A stretch of 51,863 bases of DNA from Chthonomonadaceae bacterium. Its GTDB lineage: Bacteria > Armatimonadota > Chthonomonadetes > Chthonomonadales > Chthonomonadaceae. The stretch spans positions 1-51,863 of the forward strand of contig DAIDHN010000006.1 of the NCBI GenBank assembly GCA_027459665.1. Reading direction: 5' to 3'. The notes beneath the pieces are model-generated. The model saw nothing but the letters and a program-made list of their open reading frames with translations, did not search any database and was not told the origin of the DNA. A program made the position numbers and the translations under genes. This document shows positions 34,508 to 43,146 of the stretch, piece by piece; within the stretch, counting starts at the first letter, position 1; each line of letters opens with the position of its first letter.

Positions 34508-35115
34508 TCCTCTCTCCCATCCTTTTCTACTTCTTCAGGCAGATGCGCTCCGTCGGCAGTCAATGCTGCTGGTACGACAGGCAGTGCGCTCTCCTCATCC
34601 AGCGGAGGCAGGTCATTCAGATCTGCCAGTGCAAAATAGTGCAAAAAGTCTGGCGTGGTAACGTACAGCACGGGTCTGCCCGGTGCCATTTTGCGTCCTG
34701 CCTCTGCAATCAGGTTTCTTTCCTGCAATGTTTTCAACACACCGCCTGCAGCAACACCTCTTATCATTTCAATTTCAGGTGCGGTAACAGGCTGTCTGTA
34801 GGCAACAATCGCAAGGGTTTCCAGGGCAGGGCGCGAAAGCTTGCCAGCCCCCCGCATTTTCCAACTGCCCAGCACTTCTCCATATTCTGGCCGTGTTGCC
34901 AGCTGCCAGCCTTCGGCAATCTGAATAAGCTGCAGACCGCTGCCTCGTTCAGCGAGAGAAAATTGCAAGTCTCGCAGCGCTGCTTCTGTCTCTGGCAGAG
35001 CGCTGTTTATGGCGCGGGCCAAATCGTACAGTGAAACCGGGTCGCCTGCTACAAACAGCACACACTCCAAACCTGCTTTCATTTTCTCACGCTGGCCGGC
35101 CTCATTGGTAATCAC
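34504..35115 (-). CDS. scpB: Segregation and condensation protein B
   Basis: 203 residues. ScpB is the winged-helix (kite) subunit of the SMC-ScpAB condensin that organises and segregates the chromosome. Typical segments: [54 protein letters not shown] and [36 protein letters not shown]. It begins at a GTG overlapping the scpA stop (GTGA) and itself overlaps hslU. The C-terminal ~30 residues are acidic and poorly conserved. Confidence 0.95.
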   Translation of the reverse strand: MITNEAGQREKMKAGLECVLFVAGDPVSLYDLARAINSALPETEAALRDLQFSLAERGSGLQLIQIAEGWQLATRPEYGEVLGSWKMRGAGKLSRPALETLAIVAYRQPVTAPEIEMIRGVAAGGVLKTLQERNLIAEAGRKMAPGRPVLYVTTPDFLHYFALADLNDLPPLDEESALPVVPAALTADGAHLPEEVEKDGREE

Positions 35116-35903
35116 GCTTCCCCTCCTCCAGGTACTGCCGCAATAAGTATTTGTCCGTAAACTTCCTGCTGCCCGGCGCTCACCCGTTCCAGACGAAGCA
35201 GTTCCAGCAAGGCCAGAAACGTTATCACTATCTCGTACCGTGAACAGGGCATTATAAACAATTCTTCAAATGCCACCCCTTCACTTGCCGCTTTTTCCAG
35301 CCTGTGCAACAGTTCAGCCATTTTCAGCCTCAAGCTTACTCTTTTGCGTGGAACAACCGTAGTGAGCGGTTTTTCTGAAACGCCTGCCTCAGAAAGTATG
35401 CGCTGCAGGGCGCGCAGCAGCAGCAGCGGAGGCAGAGGCTGTGAAGGAGGCGGTATGGGGTAGTCTGCTTCAAGGTCTGTCGGGTTTCTAAACCCAAGTG
35501 TCTTCAAATAGCTCTCTCGCATGCGCATCTCTTCCAGTACAGCCTGAAAACGCTCATACTCCCTCAAACGCTCTGCCAGTTCCTCTCGCGGATCGGTTTC
35601 ATCTGCCCCCTCAATGGCTGCCGGACGCGGCAGCAGCATGCGCGATTTTATCTCCAGCAAAGTGGCGGCCATCACAAGGTACTCGCCAGCCACTGCCAAA
35701 TTCAGCTCTTCCATTTGTGCGAGGGTGGCAAGATACTGCGATGTGATTTCAGAAATAGGTATGTCGGCAATATCTACCCGGTTTGCACGTATCAGCTGCA
35801 AAAGCAAATCAAGCGGCCCCTGAAAGGCGCTCAGCTGAAATTCAGGCATACCGGGGGGCAGCAGAGGGCTGCGCTGGCGGGGGGCAGGCAATGTGTTCTC
35901 CAT
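35112..35903 (-). CDS. scpA: Segregation and condensation protein A
   Basis: 264 residues from the ATG at 35903. ScpA is the kleisin that bridges SMC heads. The N-terminal helical part has FQLSAFQGPLDLLLQLIRAN, DIADIPISEITSQYLA and LVMAATLLEIKSRMLLPRP; the C-terminal winged helix ends with VITFLALLELLRLERV. The frame stays open to 35981, but a strong promoter sits at 35911-35939, inside that extension, so translation must start after it: either a nearly leaderless ATG at 35903 or the ATG at 35849 directly before the conserved region. First gene of scpA-scpB-hslU, all overlapping. Confidence 0.93.
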   Translation of the reverse strand: MENTLPAPRQRSPLLPPGMPEFQLSAFQGPLDLLLQLIRANRVDIADIPISEITSQYLATLAQMEELNLAVAGEYLVMAATLLEIKSRMLLPRPAAIEGADETDPREELAERLREYERFQAVLEEMRMRESYLKTLGFRNPTDLEADYPIPPPSQPLPPLLLLRALQRILSEAGVSEKPLTTVVPRKRVSLRLKMAELLHRLEKAASEGVAFEELFIMPCSRYEIVITFLALLELLRLERVSAGQQEVYGQILIAAVPGGGEA

Positions 35904-35910
35904 GTTACTC

Positions 35911-35939
35911 ATAATACCGTTATGGGTTGCTGTTGTCAA
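35911..35939 (-). promoter_or_regulatory. Promoter of scpA-scpB-hslU
   Basis: Minus strand TTGACA (35934-35939), exactly 17 bases, TATTAT (35911-35916). Transcription would begin near 35904, one base from the ATG at 35903, implying a leaderless or very short-leader scpA message. Confidence 0.75.
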
Positions 35940-36111
35940 TGTAATCGGCATACTGTTTTGTGCTGCATACCCCTGTTCCATCTACATCGAATGTTTTTTC
36001 TGCCGAAACTCTACTCTCAAGTAAATAGTTTGCATTTTCTGCAGATACGGCTTTCCGGCTTCTTCTCACAATAGGGTACACTTCTGCCAAAATTTATGCA
36101 CGGAAAAGGCA

Positions 36112-37020
36112 ATGAACGCACCGGTAGTTTCAAGTATAAAACAGCACATACCAGCGCCCTATCGCGTCGAAAACCCAGTATCGCTGGCAGAAGCAGAACT
36201 CTTCTGCAAAAAGCTGGCCACTTCTCATTACGAAAACTTTCTTGTTGCCGGTCTGTTCTGCCCAAAAGAACTTCGCCAGCACTTCTACAATATTTATGCT
36301 TACTGCAGAATTGCCGATGACCTCGGTGACGAAATCGGCAGCCCAGCCATCTCTATTGAATTGCTGAACTGGTGGGAATCTGAGCTGGATGCCATGTACC
36401 AGGGCGCTCCCGGGCACCCAGTGTTTGTTGCGCTCGCAAGCACAGTTCAGCGCTACCATATCCCCCCCGACCCATTCCGCAGCCTGCTCAGGGCTTTTCG
36501 TAATGATCAGACTACGCCGCGCTACGCCTCTTACCAGCAAGTGCTTGACTACTGCACCTGCTCGGCCAACCCGGTGGGCAGGCTGGTGCTTTACCTGGGA
36601 GGGTATTCTGACCCCGAACGGCAGGCTCTGTCAGACAAAACATGCACCGCACTGCAGCTTGCCAATTTCTGGCAGGATGTTACACGAGACTATCCCAAAA
36701 ACCGCATCTATTTACCACAAGATGACATGCAGCGTTTTGGCGTTTCAGAATCAGACATCGCACAAAGACGCTTCTCTGCCGCATTCGCAGAACTGATGCG
36801 GTTTGAAGTAAACCGAACGCGGGCACTGTTTGAAGAAGGCAAAGCACTGCTGCCGATGATAGACGCCCGCCTTCGCCTGGATATTGCCATGTTTACAGAG
36901 GGAGGGCTGCAAGTGCTGCGCAAAATAGAACAACTCAACTACGACACGCTTACCACCAGACCAGAAGTTTCAAAATTCACGCAGCTTACCCTGCTTATAA
37001 AAAGGCTTATTGCACGATGA
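36112..37020 (+). CDS. hpnC: Squalene synthase-like HpnC
   Basis: 302 residues. In the three-step bacterial squalene route HpnD makes presqualene diphosphate from farnesyl diphosphate, HpnC converts it to hydroxysqualene and HpnE reduces that to squalene. Both prenyl-diphosphate Asp motifs are present: ADDLGDE near residue 70 and FWQDVTRDYPKNRIYLP near residue 190. The family's FCPKELRQHFYNIYAYCR block precedes the first. AAAAGG lies seven bases before the ATG. It overlaps hpnD as ATGA. HpnC and HpnD are paralogues; order and the DVTRD variant favour HpnC for this one. Confidence 0.93.
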   Translation: MNAPVVSSIKQHIPAPYRVENPVSLAEAELFCKKLATSHYENFLVAGLFCPKELRQHFYNIYAYCRIADDLGDEIGSPAISIELLNWWESELDAMYQGAPGHPVFVALASTVQRYHIPPDPFRSLLRAFRNDQTTPRYASYQQVLDYCTCSANPVGRLVLYLGGYSDPERQALSDKTCTALQLANFWQDVTRDYPKNRIYLPQDDMQRFGVSESDIAQRRFSAAFAELMRFEVNRTRALFEEGKALLPMIDARLRLDIAMFTEGGLQVLRKIEQLNYDTLTTRPEVSKFTQLTLLIKRLIAR

Positions 37021-37922
37021 GCTCCCAGCCAAACCTCCTGGAACACCCAGACAAAGAGCTTTTGGAAAGGTCTTTTGTTCATTGTGAATATGTTGCAAAA
37101 ACAGAAGCGCGCAACTTCTACTATTCCTTTCTCACTCTGCCGCCCGAAAAAAAAGCGGCTATGTGCGCAATCTATGCCTTCATGCGTTACAGCGATGATG
37201 TATCAGACAATGATGCCGTGCAGCGTTCACGTATTGAAGCAATGGAAGAGTGGAAAAATGCTCTCACACGCGCCCTGCAGGGCGACTACGGCAGCAGCCT
37301 AATTCTGCCTGCATTCCATGCCACTGTACTGCGGTACAGCATTCCGCACCATTTCTTTTATGAACTCATAGAAGGCACTGGCATGGATATGAAGTTTTCA
37401 CGGTATGCAACCTGGGAAGACCTGCGCCTCTACTGCTACAGGGTTGCAAGCGTTGTGGGGTTTGTATGCATTCACATATGGGGCTTTCAGCCAGACAACG
37501 GGAGGGCCATGCAGCTTGCCGATTCTTGCGGGCTGGCACTGCAGCTCACGAACATTCTGCGCGATGTGCAGGAAGACATACAGCGCGACCGCATTTATCT
37601 GCCGCAGGAAGATATGCAGAGTTTCGGGGTTTCTGAACAAATGCTGCGCGAGGGCAAAATGACCCCTGCACTGCTCAAACTCATCGAGTTTGAAACCAGC
37701 AGGGCAGAGGCCTTTTACCAGCAGGCATGGCAGCTGCTGCCCCTCATTGACCCGGATGGGCAGCCAACACTGCAAATTATGATCCAAATTTACCACGGCA
37801 TTCTTGAAGCCATTGTTAAACAGAAGCACGATGTATTTTGTAAACGTGCAAGGGTCTCTACGTTTCGCAAGCTGATGATTGTGCTGCAGGCATGGCTAAA
37901 AAGCAAAACCCTGCGATCGTAA
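37017..37922 (+). CDS. hpnD: Presqualene diphosphate synthase HpnD
   Basis: 301 residues. Condenses two farnesyl diphosphates into presqualene diphosphate. Asp motifs: YSDDVSDND near residue 60 and LRDVQEDIQRDRIYLP near residue 185; RNFYYSFLTLPPEKKAAM is the typical N-terminal block. Start overlaps the hpnC stop (ATGA). Neither hpnE nor squalene-hopene cyclase (shc) follows in the window, so the end product (squalene, hopanoid or carotenoid-like) cannot be told from here. Confidence 0.93.
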   Translation: MSSQPNLLEHPDKELLERSFVHCEYVAKTEARNFYYSFLTLPPEKKAAMCAIYAFMRYSDDVSDNDAVQRSRIEAMEEWKNALTRALQGDYGSSLILPAFHATVLRYSIPHHFFYELIEGTGMDMKFSRYATWEDLRLYCYRVASVVGFVCIHIWGFQPDNGRAMQLADSCGLALQLTNILRDVQEDIQRDRIYLPQEDMQSFGVSEQMLREGKMTPALLKLIEFETSRAEAFYQQAWQLLPLIDPDGQPTLQIMIQIYHGILEAIVKQKHDVFCKRARVSTFRKLMIVLQAWLKSKTLRS

Positions 37923-38308
37923 GGCAGCGACGGCAGTTCAGCGCCGTCGCTCTGATACTCACCGCAGCAGCCTGTGCAGCAGGCTGGAAAATGAATGCTC
38001 TGCTTCCTGCAGTACTCTGCATTCTCTACTCCATTGCGGCAGGTACTGCTGCCGGCGCTTTTCTGGCCGCCGTTACGCACACCACCAGGCCTGGCCTGAT
38101 ATGGCTCTGTCTCGTATGCTTTGCTGCTTCCATTCTTGCGTACGCCTGGTTTGTGCCAATCCCTTCGCCAGCCACTCTGCAGCTTCCCCCGCATGCCCCC
38201 CTGCTCTTATACAACTACTATCAAATCATACGCCCTCTTGAATTTGTACTCTCAATGCTATGGATATTTGCTATGCTTGGCCGACATTCATCTGACCAGC
38301 AAACATAG
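37892..38308 (+). CDS. Small membrane protein of unknown function
   Basis: 138 residues with a basic N-terminus (MAKKQNPAIVRQRRQ), then hydrophobic segments ALILTAAACAAGWKM, LLPAVLCILYSIAAGTAAGAFLAAV, LIWLCLVCFAASILAYAWF and PLEFVLSMLWIFAML, i.e. about four membrane spans. It overlaps the end of hpnD by 31 bases in another frame and has no ribosome site of note, suggesting coupling to hpnD. No family is recognised. A shadow frame is unlikely given the regular hydrophobic spacing. Confidence 0.65.
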   Translation: MAKKQNPAIVRQRRQFSAVALILTAAACAAGWKMNALLPAVLCILYSIAAGTAAGAFLAAVTHTTRPGLIWLCLVCFAASILAYAWFVPIPSPATLQLPPHAPLLLYNYYQIIRPLEFVLSMLWIFAMLGRHSSDQQT

Positions 38309-38377
38309 ATTAAGCAGGAAAAAGCATTTTAACGCAGTATTAACTACTATTCACCCAGTGCTGAAGGAGGTCTCTGT

Positions 38378-39169
38378 ATGCAAACCATAGCGCCAACTCT
38401 TACACCAGAACAAATTCTTTTCTTTCATATCAACGGTTTTCTCTCTGTGCCCGTACCAGCCACCACCCCGGAAGAACTGGAAATAATGCGCCTTGCATAC
38501 GACCGCATTTTCCAAGAGCGTGCAGGCCGCGCACAGGGTGATCAGTTTGATCTGGGCGGTACAGATGAAGAAGGCACGGAAGAAAACCTGCCCCAAATTC
38601 TCAATCCTGCAAAATATGCTCCAGAATTAAAAAGCGGTATGTTTCTCAATAACCTCGATGCTATTGTCAAGCAGCTCCTCGGCAGCGATGCCTCTGCGGG
38701 GGTAGCCCATGCCATTTATAAACCGGCGGGGCATGGCGCTGCCACTCCATGGCACCAGGACGAAGCATACTGGAACCCCGATCTGCAATATAAATCGGTT
38801 TCAATCTGGATGCCGCTGCAAGAGGCAACCGCCGAAAACGGCTGCCTCTGGTTTATGCCAGGCAGCCATGAATGGGAAGTGCTGCCTCATCAGTCCATTG
38901 GAGGCGATGTACGCATCCATGGGCTGGAAATGGTAGACTTAACCCCCATACAAAACCCTGTCTGCTGCCCGCTTCCGCCAGGCGGATGCACCATACACCG
39001 CAACCGTACAGCCCACTACGCTGGCCCCAACACAAGCAGCCTTCCACGCCGCGCTCTCATCCTGGGCGCAGGGCTTGCCGCTCATCCCTACCCCGGAAAG
39101 CGCTCATTCCCATGGAACGATATCAAACGCACACCCAGAGAAGAACGCGCAGCTGCGGCGCGTACTTAA
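38378..39169 (+). CDS. Phytanoyl-CoA dioxygenase (PhyH) family protein
   Basis: 263 residues. PhyH enzymes are Fe(II)/2-oxoglutarate oxygenases that hydroxylate lipids or small metabolites. The iron ligands are visible: H-x-D in WHQDEAYW near residue 126 and the distal His in TIHRNRTAHYAGPN near residue 210, followed by the RRALILG strand whose Arg binds 2-oxoglutarate. AGGAGG stands ten bases before the ATG, one of the best ribosome sites in the window. It follows the HpnC/HpnD group by 69 bases and precedes a secreted GH2; its substrate could be a terpenoid or a sugar-linked compound, neither provable here. Confidence 0.88.
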   Translation: MQTIAPTLTPEQILFFHINGFLSVPVPATTPEELEIMRLAYDRIFQERAGRAQGDQFDLGGTDEEGTEENLPQILNPAKYAPELKSGMFLNNLDAIVKQLLGSDASAGVAHAIYKPAGHGAATPWHQDEAYWNPDLQYKSVSIWMPLQEATAENGCLWFMPGSHEWEVLPHQSIGGDVRIHGLEMVDLTPIQNPVCCPLPPGGCTIHRNRTAHYAGPNTSSLPRRALILGAGLAAHPYPGKRSFPWNDIKRTPREERAAAART

Positions 39170-39199
39170 TTCAATTACTACCCGATATGGAAACACTGC

Positions 39200-41953
39200 A
39201 TGTACCGTAAATCATCTGCATTTCTTTTGCTTATGGCGCTCTGTTTTACTGCCCGATGTGCTTTGGCAGAACAGCGCATACGCACGCTCATGGATGCAAA
39301 CTGGCATCTCTACATTGGCGACCTTACTCATTCGCTCGGCATGCCGGTTGCCCAGTGGAACTGGGAACCGGCACAGCTGCAAGCGCCGCCGGCCGCTCTG
39401 CCAGATAATCTCATCCCCTTCACAAATGCACAACATGCCATGCCCGGCGCAGATACCTTTCACGGGCAAACCGGGTTTCACTGGTACTACACAGTGCTGC
39501 CAAATCTGCCGGCACCGCACCGATCTCTCCACTTTCAATGGGTGGACGACAATGCAGATGTATACCTGAATGGCGTTCACCTGCTGCACCACGAAGGCTG
39601 GAACACTTCTTTCAATGTGACTGTAGACAAACAATGGCACAGCCATTCTCCTAACGTGCTGGTGGTTCTGGTACAGAATACAGCAGGGGCAGGGGGCATT
39701 GGCCCAGTTTTTTTACAAAACAAGAATCTGCAAGCCGCAGCAGGGCCAGCTGCCGAACACTACAATACCCGGTACTGGAGAACGGTGCACCTGCCGGATG
39801 ATTTTGTGGTAAAGGGCAAGTTTACCCCGACAGCAGATGTGTCGCATGGGTCGCTGCCAGTAGGCATTGCCTGGTACAGGCACCGCTTCTATGTACCGGC
39901 CTCGTACAGGGGCAGATCGGTATGGGTGAATTTTGAAGGCATCTACCGAGACAGCACCACATGGATCAACGGTCACAGACTGGGCACTCACCAAAGCGGT
40001 TACATTGGCGTGCGCTACAACCTTTCTAAATGGCTGCACTATGGAGCAGACAACACCATTGCAGTGCGGGTAAATGCAACAGCGCCAGAAGGCTGGTGGT
40101 ATGAAGGCGGAGGCATTTATCGGCATGTCTGGCTGGTAGCTGCCTCACCGGTACATGTCGCTCCCGATGGGTTGTTTGTCTACTCAGAGGTGCATAAAAA
40201 CCACAGCGCCACCCTGCCCATACAAATCCGCCTGCTCAACCAAACCTCGCACGCACAGCCGTGCAGCGTTGTATTCACCCTGCTCAGCCCTGCAAACGTC
40301 AAACTGATGCATACTGCTGTGCAAGGTATGCTGGGCACAAACGGCATGCGTATGCACGCGAATATACAAATAGCACACCCTGTTCTCTGGTCTCTGCATC
40401 ACCCTGCGCTCTACATCCTGCGGGCCAGTATATACGTACATGGCAGGCTGCAAGACAATGTGCAAACAGCGCTGGGTATTCGCACCATTCATTTCGACCC
40501 CAGCCGCGGCTTCTTCCTCAACGGAAAACATGTGGAGCTGCAGGGCACCTGCAATCATCAGGATTTTGCAGGGGTAGGCATTGGTATGCCAGACAGCATT
40601 CTCTGGTGGCGCATAGAACGCCTCAAGCAGATGGGATGCAATGCATACCGATGTTCTCACAATCCTCCTGCCCCCGAACTGCTCGATGCATGTGATCATC
40701 TGGGCATGCTGGTGATGGACGAAAACAGACACCTGGGTGACTGCTATACCCCCAAAACCCCGCGGGGCACAGGGTACAGCAAACTCACCGACCTCAAGGC
40801 AATGGTACGACGAGACCGCAACCACCCATCCATCATCATGTGGTCTATGTGCAACGAGGAGCCGCTGCAGGGGTCAGCAGAGGGAGCTCGAATTTTTGCC
40901 GCAATGCGCACTGCAACCCTGAAACTCGACCCAACCCGCCCGATCACCTGTGCCATGAACGGCGACTGGGGACGGGGTATCTCTAACGTGGAAGACCTGC
41001 AGGGATGCAACTACAATCCGAACGCTTATACTGCCTTCCACAGGCAGTTTCCAAACAAGCCTATGTACGCCAGTGAAATGGGCAGTACCGTTTCTACCCG
41101 GGGAGAGTACGAAAACAACCCGGAAAAAGGATACGTAAGCGCCTACGATGTGAATGCACCACCCTGGGCGCAAACCGCAGAAGTCACCTGGTCTTCCATT
41201 GCCAAACATCCGTTTATGGCGGGAGGCTTCGTGTGGACAGGCTTTGATTACAAGGGAGAACCTACCCCGTACGGATGGCCGTGCGTCAACTCGCACTTCG
41301 GTCTGATCGATGAGGCAGGCTTTTTCAAGGACGATGCCTACTACTACAAAGCATGGTGGACACACAAGCCAATGGTGCACCTGCTTCCCCCCTGGACATG
41401 GCCCGGCAGGGAAGGCAGCAGCATTGCAGTATGGTGCTACAGCAACTGCGCCAAAATAGCCCTCTATCTCAATGGTAAAAAACTGGGAGAAAAAGCTATG
41501 CCACTGTACGGACACGTACAGTGGAATGTCCCCTATCAGCCAGGCACCCTGGAAGCCATTGGTTACAATGAAGATGGCCGTGAAACTGCAAAAGAGATAG
41601 AACAAACCACAGGTAAACCCGCACGCATCAGGCTGACGACTATCTGGAAGCATCTCACGGCAAATGGAGAAGACACCGCTGTGATAAATGCAGCCATTAT
41701 AGATTCTAAAGGCCGCATTGTGCCCTATGCCTCCAGCATGGTTACCTTCAAAGTAACTGGGCCGGCACGTGTTTGCGGTGTTGGCAACGGCGACCCCAGC
41801 TGCCATGAACCAGATCGCGCTCACCAGCGAAGCGCCTTCCACGGCCTCTGCATGGCTGATCTGCAGGCGGAAAGCAAAACCGGTACGGTGACAATAACTG
41901 CCGTTTCACCGGGTCTGGCGAGCGGAACACTCAGCTTGCCGATAAGACGCTGA
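39200..41953 (+). CDS. Secreted GH2 glycosidase, beta-galactosidase-like
   Basis: 917 residues. Signal peptide KSSAFLLLMALCFTARCALA. An additional N-terminal beta domain (~30-190) precedes the GH2 sugar-binding domain (~190-340, GIAWYRHRFYVP, VWVNFEGIYRDSTTWING, GWWYEGGGIYRHVWL), the immunoglobulin-like domain, and the TIM barrel (FFLNGKHVELQGTCNHQDFAG onward). Catalytic acid/base is Glu553 in WSMCNEE and the nucleophile Glu626 in MYASEMGS. A C-terminal beta domain with invasin/DUF4982-like look ends the protein. The specificity within GH2 (beta-galactosidase, -glucuronidase, -mannosidase) is open; the layout favours beta-galactosidase. It starts 30 bases after the PhyH gene and is followed by a stem-loop. 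Confidence 0.93.
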   Translation: MYRKSSAFLLLMALCFTARCALAEQRIRTLMDANWHLYIGDLTHSLGMPVAQWNWEPAQLQAPPAALPDNLIPFTNAQHAMPGADTFHGQTGFHWYYTVLPNLPAPHRSLHFQWVDDNADVYLNGVHLLHHEGWNTSFNVTVDKQWHSHSPNVLVVLVQNTAGAGGIGPVFLQNKNLQAAAGPAAEHYNTRYWRTVHLPDDFVVKGKFTPTADVSHGSLPVGIAWYRHRFYVPASYRGRSVWVNFEGIYRDSTTWINGHRLGTHQSGYIGVRYNLSKWLHYGADNTIAVRVNATAPEGWWYEGGGIYRHVWLVAASPVHVAPDGLFVYSEVHKNHSATLPIQIRLLNQTSHAQPCSVVFTLLSPANVKLMHTAVQGMLGTNGMRMHANIQIAHPVLWSLHHPALYILRASIYVHGRLQDNVQTALGIRTIHFDPSRGFFLNGKHVELQGTCNHQDFAGVGIGMPDSILWWRIERLKQMGCNAYRCSHNPPAPELLDACDHLGMLVMDENRHLGDCYTPKTPRGTGYSKLTDLKAMVRRDRNHPSIIMWSMCNEEPLQGSAEGARIFAAMRTATLKLDPTRPITCAMNGDWGRGISNVEDLQGCNYNPNAYTAFHRQFPNKPMYASEMGSTVSTRGEYENNPEKGYVSAYDVNAPPWAQTAEVTWSSIAKHPFMAGGFVWTGFDYKGEPTPYGWPCVNSHFGLIDEAGFFKDDAYYYKAWWTHKPMVHLLPPWTWPGREGSSIAVWCYSNCAKIALYLNGKKLGEKAMPLYGHVQWNVPYQPGTLEAIGYNEDGRETAKEIEQTTGKPARIRLTTIWKHLTANGEDTAVINAAIIDSKGRIVPYASSMVTFKVTGPARVCGVGNGDPSCHEPDRAHQRSAFHGLCMADLQAESKTGTVTITAVSPGLASGTLSLPIRR

Positions 41954-41961
41954 CGGCTTTG

Positions 41962-41992
41962 GCCTGCAGAAAGCGCACTGCTTTCTGCAGGC
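41962..41992 (+). terminator. Stem-loop after the GH2 gene
   Basis: A perfect 13-bp stem, GCCTGCAGAAAGC (41962-41974) with GCTTTCTGCAGGC (41980-41992), 5-base loop, eight bases past the stop. No T-run follows, so it may be a 3' stabiliser or a Rho-assisted end rather than an intrinsic terminator. Confidence 0.5.
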
Positions 41993-42072
41993 TGCCTCCA
42001 TTCACCCAGTTTGCCGCCGCCCCACACGCATGATAAGCAGAATATTCGTATTTTTGAAGTAAACTTATTGGC

Positions 42073-43131
42073 ATGATGGAATTAAACTCAACTTCAGTGA
42101 GCGCGGCAGTTGTTGGAGCCTCTGGCTATGCAGGAGGAGAACTGCTTCGGCTGCTGTTGCAGCACCCCCGCTTTGAACTAAAAATCGCGACATCGCAAAC
42201 TTATGCAGGCAAACCAGTTTCTGCTGCATGGCCGGGTCTGGCCGGGTTTACAAAACTGCAGTTCACCCCCCTTAACGAAGCCATCAAAGGCTGCCAGGCG
42301 GTTTTTCTGGCTCAGGAAAATGGAAAAGCCATGCACATGGCTCAAGAGCTGCTTGAAGCAGGCTGCAAAGTGGTAGACCTTTCAGCCGATTTCAGATTTC
42401 GAAGTGCAGAGTTGTATGAAACCTGGTATTCTGCCCACAGCACGCCCAGCCTTGCACAGTCTGCTGTGTACGGCCTGCCCGAACTGTTTGCCAAAGCCAT
42501 AGGCAGGGCAAGCCTGGTAGGCAATCCAGGGTGCTATCCCACTGCTTCTATTCTAGCTCTTGCACCACTGCTAATGGCAAAGGCTGTCTCGCCTGAAAAC
42601 CTGATCATCGATGCAAAATCGGGGGTTTCGGGTGCAGGCAGGGCTAAATTTGGTCTCGATTACCATTATCCTGAGGTAGAAGGCTCTGTGTCTGCATACA
42701 AAATAGCTGGCACACACCGCCATACTCCCGAAATAGAAACGGTGCTTGCAGAGGCAGCGGATATGCCAGGTCTGCAGGTTTCTTTTACGCCTCACCTTAT
42801 GCCAATGACGAGGGGTATTCTGGCAACCTGCTATGCCTGCCTGAACCGTGATTACTCCAGAACAGAACTGATAGAGGTTTATCAGAACGCGTATGCAAAC
42901 TGCCCTTTTGTCACCATTTGCACCGACCACCTGCCTGCTACCAAGCATACCCTGGGTTCTAACGCATGCCATATAGGTTTTGCCGCAGACAGCAGAACGA
43001 GGCGCATCACGGTGGTTTCTGCCATAGACAATCTTACAAAAGGCGCCGCTGGGCAGGCAGTTCAGAATATGAATATTATGTTTGGGCTGCCAGAAACCAC
43101 CGGTTTGCAGATCGGCGGCCTTTGGCCCTAA
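42073..43131 (+). CDS. argC: N-acetyl-gamma-glutamyl-phosphate reductase
   Basis: 352 residues. It reduces N-acetylglutamyl phosphate to the semialdehyde with NADPH, third step of arginine synthesis, in the cytoplasm. The nucleotide loop VVGASGYAGGELLRLL is at residues ~13-28, the nucleophile is Cys154 in GNPGCYPTA, and the active-site His lies in IAGTHRHTPEIE; NLTKGAAGQAVQNMN ends the family core. Start is the first of two adjacent ATGs; no strong ribosome site. Downstream arg genes (argJ, argB, argD) do not follow: the next gene is convergent, so argC is isolated here. Confidence 0.96.
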   Translation: MMELNSTSVSAAVVGASGYAGGELLRLLLQHPRFELKIATSQTYAGKPVSAAWPGLAGFTKLQFTPLNEAIKGCQAVFLAQENGKAMHMAQELLEAGCKVVDLSADFRFRSAELYETWYSAHSTPSLAQSAVYGLPELFAKAIGRASLVGNPGCYPTASILALAPLLMAKAVSPENLIIDAKSGVSGAGRAKFGLDYHYPEVEGSVSAYKIAGTHRHTPEIETVLAEAADMPGLQVSFTPHLMPMTRGILATCYACLNRDYSRTELIEVYQNAYANCPFVTICTDHLPATKHTLGSNACHIGFAADSRTRRITVVSAIDNLTKGAAGQAVQNMNIMFGLPETTGLQIGGLWP

Positions 43132-43146
43132 CTGCCTGCACTGCTT

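Noticed and set aside
40874-41842. 322-codon minus-strand open frame
   Set aside because: Antisense to the GH2 catalytic region, whose active-site motifs are intact.
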